This document shows positions 29,811-34,530 of a DNA stretch of 34,530 nucleotides, one piece after another. Within the stretch, counting starts at the first letter, position 1. Every line of letters starts with the position of its first letter. This stretch comes from JADLGF01 sp020849415 (GTDB taxonomy: Bacteria > Chloroflexota > Chloroflexia > Thermomicrobiales > UBA6265): contig JAPXTJ010000019.1 of assembly GCA_033812595.1 (NCBI GenBank), positions 1 through 34,530 of the forward strand, in the 5' to 3' direction. Under the pieces are notes generated by a model. That model was not told where the DNA came from and made no database searches. It worked only from the letters and a program-made list of their open reading frames with translations. The position numbers were made by a program, and so were the translations under genes.

Positions 29811-30280
29811 ACCGGGTTCTCCTCGGTTGTTTGCGTCTTGCGCGGGGCGTGAGCGCCGAGCCGGAAACGGGGTTCTCCGTTCGGCCCCTTGCGTTTGCCG
29901 ACCATCTTGAAGCCCTTCTTGAGGAACCAGGGCCGGATTTCCTCGGGGCATTCCACCACCAGCGGCCGCCGGCCCGAGCGGCGGATCGTATCGGCAAGCG
30001 CCAGTTCCCCGATGCCGTGGCCGCGGAAATCCTCGCGCACGGTGATCGCCACCAGTTCGTCCATCAGGTGCACCTGCCGGGTCACGATCGCGACGATCAG
30101 ATCGTCGTTCAGGGTGACGCCATGGATCGACGCGGTCTCATCGGCCCGCAGCGCGGCAACCAGATGCTGGCCACTCTCATGCCCGAGAAACCCGGCCCAA
30201 CCCGCGAGCAGCGTTGCCGCCTGCCCATCGAACGAGGCGTCAATCGGGATGAACCCCTGAGATTCCTGCGATTCACTCAT
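29807..30280 (-). CDS. GNAT-family N-acetyltransferase
   Basis: 157 residues. The acetyl-CoA pyrophosphate loop is VREDFRGHGIGELAL (the R-x-x-G-x-G/A motif A), preceded by the strand DELVAITV, and the last strand includes WFLKKGFKMVGKRKG. The fold therefore covers the core GNAT domain with a shortened N-terminus. The substrate is unknown; coupling with nadC (4-bp overlap) is the only context. The ribosome-binding site is weak: an AAGGGA lies about 13 nt before the ATG. Confidence 0.83.
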   Translation of the reverse strand: MSESQESQGFIPIDASFDGQAATLLAGWAGFLGHESGQHLVAALRADETASIHGVTLNDDLIVAIVTRQVHLMDELVAITVREDFRGHGIGELALADTIRRSGRRPLVVECPEEIRPWFLKKGFKMVGKRKGPNGEPRFRLGAHAPRKTQTTEENPV

Positions 30281-30389
30281 GGTTTGATGCGTTTCCCTTT
30301 GAGCCCAACTCTGTCACTCTCGGTCGACATGAAGCGCGGTGCACCACTGCGATGAAAACGGGACCATCGACCGTTTCCCACCACCAACC

Positions 30390-30506
30390 CCCGTCACTCC
30401 GAGGAATCGAGGAGTCTTTCGCGAAGCGGCCCTCCACATGGACACGGTGCGGTGATGCACCGCCGCTTCGCGGAAGACTCTTCGCCTGCGGGCTCTGAGT
30501 GACGGG
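30390..30506. repeat. 117-bp inverted-repeat (MITE-like) element
   Basis: The outer arms CCCGTCACTC (30390-30399) and GAGTGACGGG (30497-30506) are perfect inverted repeats. Inner arms CGCGAAGCGG (30420-30429) and CCGCTTCGCG (30463-30472) also match perfectly, and the sequence between them (GAGGAGTCTT versus AAGACTCTTC) pairs imperfectly. The apex holds GGTGC-N6-GCACC (30446-30461). A degenerate relative of the left arm and apex lies just before it (about 30312-30352). It fills the 281-bp gap between the GNAT gene and the M16 gene, where I see no ORF. Confidence 0.8.
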
Positions 30507-30561
30507 TTGCCTTCCCGAATATGTTGGTGGCGAGAGGGGGGCAAACCATATGGCCAGGTCC

Positions 30562-31845
30562 CTAAAAGGTCAGCAGTTCTGCGAAATCGTCGCGGTCGCC
30601 GAAGGGGCCGGCCAGCGCCAGGCTGAGCCGATCCTCCCGGAAAAGCTCCTGCGCCAGCGCCTGCACATCCTCGATGGTGACCGCCTCGATCCGTTCCATC
30701 ACCTCTTCCGGCGTCTTGATCTCGCCGTAGGTCGCTTCCTGACTGCCGACCCAGGATGCCACCGAGCGGCTATCCTCCAGCCCCATCAACAGGCGTCCCT
30801 TACGCAGGTCCTTGGTCATCTGCAACTCTTCAGCCGACAGCGGTTCGTCGCGCAGCTTGCGGAGTTCGCCGAGCAGCGCCACGATCGCTTCATCGACCCG
30901 TTCCGGATCGGTACCGGCGTAGAAAACGCCCTGCCCGACATCCTCGTACGGCCGGAAATAGCCGTAAACCGAGTAGACGAGGCCGCGTTTCTCGCGCAAT
31001 TCCTGGAAGAGCCGCGACGACATGCCCGACGACAGCACCGCTTCGAGCGTTCCCTGCACGTAACGGCGATCGTCGCTGTAGGGCAGCGCCGGCATGGCGA
31101 GGCAGATGTGCGCCTGCTCGGTATCCCGATCGATCAGGTGCACGCGCGGTTCCGTTTGATCGGTGACCGCCGGCTCGTACTGATCGGCCGCGGGATCATC
31201 CGCCAGATCACCGAAGTGCTGCTCCGTCAGGGCCACCACCTCGGCGTGATCGACATCGCCGCCGGACGCGATCACCAGCCGCGACGGGTTGTAGTTCCGC
31301 CGCCAGTAATCGACCATGACCTCGCGGTCGATCGTCTCAACCGTCTCCTCGATCCCCGCGATCGAGCGGCCGACCCCCTGATCGCCCCAAACGACTTCGT
31401 CGATCACTTCGTGCACGAGGTCTTCCGGCGAATCGTAGATCGAGCGGATTTCCTCGATGATCACCGAGCGTTCCCGGTCGAGTTCGGTACTGTCGATCAC
31501 CGAGTTGCGCAGGATATCGGCCAGCACATCGAACGAAAGCGCGAAATGCGTGCTCGGCACTTTCGCCCAGTAGCTGGTCGATTCGCGGCCGGTGGCGGCG
31601 TTGAGCATGCCGCCGACCCCCTCGATCGCCTGCGAAATCTGCATCGGATCGGGGCGGAGTTCGGTGCCCTTGAAAAGCATGTGTTCGAGGTAATGGGAGA
31701 TTCCGGAATGCTCGGCCCGCTCGTAGCGTGAGCCGACGTTGTAATAGAAGATCAGACTGGCCGAGCGAACGCCGCTCATCGGCCCGGTGACGACGCGGAC
31801 GCCGTTCGGCAGCGTCGATTTGTGATAGGCGGCGGATGACGACAC
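30562..31845 (-). CDS. M16-family zinc metallopeptidase
   Basis: 427 residues, the length of a bacterial processing-peptidase-like M16B protein. The inverted zinc motif is complete: His51-Tyr-Leu-Glu54-His55 (GISHYLEHMLFKGT), with the third ligand Glu131 76 residues later (RSVIIEEIRS). The C-terminal half has the R-Y substrate-binding pattern LREKRGLVYSVYGY. It therefore looks catalytically active as a homodimer, cutting short or unfolded peptides. The GTG start has GGAGG 5 nt upstream. It follows pncC by 22 bp and ends before the inverted-repeat element. Confidence 0.94.
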   Translation of the reverse strand: MSSSAAYHKSTLPNGVRVVTGPMSGVRSASLIFYYNVGSRYERAEHSGISHYLEHMLFKGTELRPDPMQISQAIEGVGGMLNAATGRESTSYWAKVPSTHFALSFDVLADILRNSVIDSTELDRERSVIIEEIRSIYDSPEDLVHEVIDEVVWGDQGVGRSIAGIEETVETIDREVMVDYWRRNYNPSRLVIASGGDVDHAEVVALTEQHFGDLADDPAADQYEPAVTDQTEPRVHLIDRDTEQAHICLAMPALPYSDDRRYVQGTLEAVLSSGMSSRLFQELREKRGLVYSVYGYFRPYEDVGQGVFYAGTDPERVDEAIVALLGELRKLRDEPLSAEELQMTKDLRKGRLLMGLEDSRSVASWVGSQEATYGEIKTPEEVMERIEAVTIEDVQALAQELFREDRLSLALAGPFGDRDDFAELLTF

Positions 31846-31867
31846 GAGTCCTCCCTGTATCGTTCGA

Positions 31868-32395
31868 TTACCCGGCTAAAGATGCGGCCAGCGCCCGCTC
31901 GACTCCCTCCACCAGGAGTTCGAGCGCGCGATCGGTCGCGGCCCGGGTGATGGCGGCGCGATCTCCGGGGAAAGTATGCGATTCAACCCGCGTTTCTGCC
32001 CCGTCCGCGATCGCGATGTAGACCAATCCCACCGGTTTGCGCGCGGTAGCGCCGCTCGGACCGGCAATACCGGTGGTCGAAACGGCCAGATCAGCGTGGT
32101 ACGCGCGGCGCGCGCCTTCCGCCATGGCGATGGCGCACTCGGGGCTGACCGCCCCGACGCTGGCGAGCATCTCCCGCGACACCCCCAGCAGATTCGCTTT
32201 GGCGTCATTGGAATAGGTGACGAGCCCACCCTGCACGTAGGCGGAACTGCCGGCGATCGAAGTCAACCGCGCAGCGACATTTCCGCCGGTGCACGATTCG
32301 GCCGTCGCCACCTGCAACTGCCCGCGCTCTCCCAGGAGCGCAAAGAGCCGATCTTCGGGTGTTGGTTGGGTGGTGGGTAGTGGATCGTTCGCCAT
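31868..32395 (-). CDS. pncC: Nicotinamide-nucleotide amidase (CinA C-terminal domain)
   Basis: 175 residues, the free-standing CinA-C form. PncC deamidates NMN to nicotinate mononucleotide, returning it to NAD synthesis. The signature ATAESCTGGNVAARLTSIAG, SSAYVQGGLVTYSNDAK, GAVSPECAIAMAEGAR and STTGIAGPSGATARKPVG are all present. ATG 32395 is chosen because the domain starts soon after; the longer frame to 32509 is not supported. The ribosome site is weak. A TACACT (32468-32473, minus, preceded by TG) could be the -10, with no clear -35. It probably shares a transcript with the M16 gene. Confidence 0.93.
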   Translation of the reverse strand: MANDPLPTTQPTPEDRLFALLGERGQLQVATAESCTGGNVAARLTSIAGSSAYVQGGLVTYSNDAKANLLGVSREMLASVGAVSPECAIAMAEGARRAYHADLAVSTTGIAGPSGATARKPVGLVYIAIADGAETRVESHTFPGDRAAITRAATDRALELLVEGVERALAASLAG

Positions 32396-32518
32396 GCCGG
32401 CGTTACTGCTCTTTACCTTCAGAACCGCCGACCGTGGGGCGCTTTTTCCATCCGGAACCGCGCAGCGAGTGTAGCACGCCCCCTGGACCAGTCCGCGTGA
32501 AGCCGGCAACGCAACGGT

Positions 32519-33100
32519 TCAGGCCTGTTCTGACGCCGGATTCGTTCGCACGCGGGATTCGAGTACCGGTTTCAGGGAATCGAGCCAGGCGAGGGCGGCG
32601 TTGGTTTGGGAACGGCGGAGTTCGATCACCGCCAGGGTGAACTCCTGCTCCTGGCGGCCGAGCGATTCGCGCGCGGCCAGCGCCCGCTGCTGCTCGGCGA
32701 GGCTGGCGGCGTTTCGCTCCAGCGTTTCCCGCTGGTGACGTATCAATTCCTCCGCCAGACCCGGCTCCGATCGCAGCGCAAAAAAGAGCTTGACCAGGAA
32801 ATCGAGACGAATTTCGCGCGTCCGCTCAACCGGCTCGGTCAACCAGCGACGCAACTCCTCGCGGCCGCTCGGCTCCAGCTGGTAGACCTGCCGCGGCGGG
32901 CGCGTGCCCTGCTGCTCGACCGTAGCCGTGACCCAGCCGGCCTTGCTCAGCTTTTTCAGGTGGTGGTAGAGCATGCCGGGCTCGAGATGAACGATCGTTC
33001 CCAGCGGCTCTTCGGATGAGAAATACCGGGCCAGATCGTAGCCATGCGCCCCCGCCTCGGTCTCCGCGAGCAATCCCAGAATGGCGTGTTCGGCAGGCAT
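32519..33100 (-). CDS. PadR-family transcriptional regulator
   Basis: 193 residues. The PadR winged helix is clear: AEHAILGLLAETEAGAHGYD, then PGMLYHHLKKLSKAGWV and the wing QQGTRPPRQVYQLEPSGREEL. A long helical C-terminal domain (about 95-185, Glu/Arg/Gln-rich) fits the PadR dimerisation arm of the longer class. PadR proteins repress genes for phenolic-acid or drug stress. ATG 33100 is preferred over GTG 33121, since the family begins MPAEHAILGLL; AAAGGG lies about 11 nt upstream. It diverges from the CBS gene, so the shared 141-bp gap probably contains its operator, but I see no ATGT-N8-ACAT site there. Confidence 0.92.
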   Translation of the reverse strand: MPAEHAILGLLAETEAGAHGYDLARYFSSEEPLGTIVHLEPGMLYHHLKKLSKAGWVTATVEQQGTRPPRQVYQLEPSGREELRRWLTEPVERTREIRLDFLVKLFFALRSEPGLAEELIRHQRETLERNAASLAEQQRALAARESLGRQEQEFTLAVIELRRSQTNAALAWLDSLKPVLESRVRTNPASEQA

Positions 33101-33241
33101 GGAATCTTGACCCTTTCTCACGTTCGATTGAAGGTTACCCTACTTATTCGCGCCGGGCGATGCCCCGGCCACGGAGTACAATTTCACCGTAAATGGCCGT
33201 CAGGATGCGCCGGCCAGCGGCGCGAAGGGAACGCTCCACGA

Positions 33242-33619
33242 ATGGTTCTCGACCAAAACACCACCACCGTCCAGCAGATCATGCAGCGTGATATCGAAAC
33301 CACCTCCCCCGAAACCGCCGTGGTCGCCGTGGCCAAACGCCTGATCGAGGCCGACCTGACCGGCATGCCGGTGGTCGATGCCACCGGCGCGCTCGTCGGC
33401 GTGGTGACCGAATACGACATCATCAGCAAGCAGGGCGCCACGGTCGGTGAGATCATGAGCCGCGGCGTGGTGACGGTAACGGAAGAGACACCGACGCAGC
33501 GCGTGGTCGATCTGGTCGGGCTGCACGGCATTCGCGGGGTACCGGTGCTGGCCGACGGTAAACTGGTCGGTCTCGTGACCCGCGCCGATCTGGTCAAACT
33601 TTTCCTGCAACAGGCGTAG
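33242..33619 (+). CDS. Two-CBS-domain protein
   Basis: 125 residues consisting only of a CBS pair. Repeat 1 runs from VQQIMQRDIETTSPETAVVA to VDATGALVGVVTEYDIIS; repeat 2 from VGEIMSRGVVTVTEETPTQR to VLADGKLVGLVTRADLVK. CBS pairs bind adenosine nucleotides (AMP, ATP, SAM) and sense energy state. ATG 33242 begins MVLDQNTTTVQQIMQ; the upstream open frame is ignored. A TACAAT at 33177-33182 may be its -10, without a good -35. It lies 33 bp before the winged-helix gene and close to phosphofructokinase, fitting an energy-sensing role. Confidence 0.93.
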   Translation: MVLDQNTTTVQQIMQRDIETTSPETAVVAVAKRLIEADLTGMPVVDATGALVGVVTEYDIISKQGATVGEIMSRGVVTVTEETPTQRVVDLVGLHGIRGVPVLADGKLVGLVTRADLVKLFLQQA

Positions 33620-33652
33620 TCGCTCCGATCGGGCCGATCGAAAGAGGCTGGG

Positions 33653-34258
33653 ATGGCAGAGCAGATTCCGGACGGCGGCAGCGGGTTGCTGCAAGAGATT
33701 TTCTCATCGCGCCTGCGGGCGGCGGTGCTCAGCCAGATGCTGCCACGCCCCCACCTGCGCTATTCGCTGACCGATCTTTCGCGCTTGCTCGACCTGCCGA
33801 TCAGTTCGCTCCAGCACGAGTGCTACAAGCTGGAACGGCTCGGGCTGATCGAAAGCCGCCGCCTCGGCAACACCCGCCGATACCGCGTCGTCACCGAATC
33901 GTCCTTCTACGCGCCGCTCGCCCGGCTCGTTTCCGCCGCGATCGGTCCGGAAGCGACGCTGAAAGCCGGGCTGGAAGCGGTCACCGGACTCGACGCCGCC
34001 TTTCTGGCGGGCGATCCGGCGCAGCGCGCGAACGGACCGACCCGGCTCGTCCTGATCGGCGAGGTACCGCTCGAAGAGATCGACGCCATTCAGGAGCGGG
34101 CGATCATCGCCGTCAACGGCGCGGCCGAAACCGTGGAAACGGTGTTCTACCGGCAGGACGACTGGCAGGAGCGCATCGCCCAGAATTCGGCCTACGTCAT
34201 GAGCCTGCTGAACGGACCGCTGATCGAACTCGTCGGCGCTCCGACGGGCGCGTCATGA
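33653..34258 (+). CDS. Winged-helix regulator with eroded nucleotidyltransferase-like domain
   Basis: 201 residues. Residues 10-85 are an ArsR-like winged helix (LRAAVLSQMLPRPHLRYSLT, PISSLQHECYKLERLGLIES, then the wing NTRRYRV). The C-half resembles the minimal nucleotidyltransferase domain that often follows such helices (LDAAFLAGDPAQRANGPTRLVLIGEVP, ending MSLLNGPLIELVG), but the catalytic GS...D-x-D motif is missing (LAGDP and RLVLIGE stand in its place). It is therefore probably an inactive, ligand- or partner-binding domain. The phosphofructokinase start overlaps its stop (ATGA), so it likely regulates or accompanies that gene. Confidence 0.72.
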   Translation: MAEQIPDGGSGLLQEIFSSRLRAAVLSQMLPRPHLRYSLTDLSRLLDLPISSLQHECYKLERLGLIESRRLGNTRRYRVVTESSFYAPLARLVSAAIGPEATLKAGLEAVTGLDAAFLAGDPAQRANGPTRLVLIGEVPLEEIDAIQERAIIAVNGAAETVETVFYRQDDWQERIAQNSAYVMSLLNGPLIELVGAPTGAS

Positions 34259-34530
34259 ACCCGGGCACGCTGGTTGTCGGCCAATCGGGCGGCGCCACCG
34301 CGGTCATCAACGCCACCCTGGCCGGGGTGATCGATTCGGCGCGGCAGAGCGGCGCTTTCAGCCGGGTGCTCGGCGCCCGGTTCGGCACCGAGGGTTTGCT
34401 GCAGGGCGAACTCATCGAACTCACCACCACGCCGCTTGTCGATCTGCAAGCCACACCCGGCTCAGCGCTCGGCACCACCCGGCGTAAATTGAGTGACAAC
34501 GACATTGAAGTAGCACTCAAGCAATTAAAA
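34255..34530 (+). CDS. Phosphofructokinase (ATP- or PPi-dependent), N-terminal part
   Basis: 92 codons, cut by the window end. The start reads VVGQSGGATAVINATLAGVI, the nucleotide/pyrophosphate-binding glycine loop of the PfkA superfamily, followed by LGARFGTEGLLQGELIEL and a PGSALGTTRRKL segment where the family has a G-S-x-L-x-T/G-S-R phosphate loop. The GGATAVIN form, as opposed to the GGDAPGMN of E. coli PfkA, is typical of PPi-type and long PFKs, so pyrophosphate may be the phosphate donor, but the deciding residue is beyond the window. The start overlaps the regulator stop by 4 bp. The last 50 bases are noticeably AT-rich and include a TTA codon. Confidence 0.82.
   Translation, partial: MNPGTLVVGQSGGATAVINATLAGVIDSARQSGAFSRVLGARFGTEGLLQGELIELTTTPLVDLQATPGSALGTTRRKLSDNDIEVALKQLK

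Overview
This is a GC-rich (roughly 65% by eye), gene-dense bacterial chromosome segment with no rRNA, tRNA, CRISPR array or intact insertion sequence that I can see. The gene content suggests a Chloroflexota bacterium, possibly of the Thermomicrobia type: a split methylmalonyl-CoA mutase, an L,D-transpeptidase with paired aromatic/Gly repeats, many GTG starts and many short leaderless-looking operons. No marker gene confirms this, so the taxonomy is inference.

Layout. (1) 1-5902: the end of an MMPL transporter, then a propionyl-CoA to methylmalonyl/succinyl-CoA module (epimerase and mutase catalytic subunit; carboxyltransferase beta and epsilon subunits), interrupted by an oppositely oriented Tat-exported HAF-type repeat protein. 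(2) 5932-6069: a 138-bp near-perfect palindrome made of smaller hairpins. (3) 6085-8787 (minus): a four-gene cassette around a signal-less S8 protease, in which one neighbour resembles its prodomain and another its C-terminal domain. (4) 9049-14018 (minus): an M14 carboxypeptidase, a secreted unknown protein, a DUF402 protein, a nitroreductase and a phosphohexomutase. (5) 14137-21576 (plus): an IclR-controlled catabolic operon with a readable promoter and operator, two DapA-family aldolases, a binding protein and two permeases of a peptide-type ABC importer, and a P-loop protein without the Walker A lysine. It ends at a strong hairpin. (6) 21611-23209: a PHP plus metallo-beta-lactamase fusion with a ribosome-binding site at the junction.

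(7) 23237-27286 (minus): CopC, DsbA-like, VKOR, NudC and MFS genes, probably an operon for envelope copper and disulfide handling plus NADH cleanup. (8) 27497-28690 (minus): an L,D-transpeptidase with a long structured leader. (9) 28959-30280: nadC and a GNAT gene, translationally coupled. (10) 30390-30506: a second palindromic repeat. (11) 30562-33100 (minus): M16 peptidase, PncC and a PadR regulator. (12) 33242-34530 (plus): a CBS protein, a winged-helix regulator with an eroded second domain, and the start of a phosphofructokinase cut by the window end.

The most unusual items are the domain-split S8 protease cassette, the internally initiated PHP-MBL fusion, the palindrome at 5932-6069, and the ABC importer operon that has no ATPase but carries a deviant P-loop gene. 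Functions come from motif recognition alone; no database search was possible.
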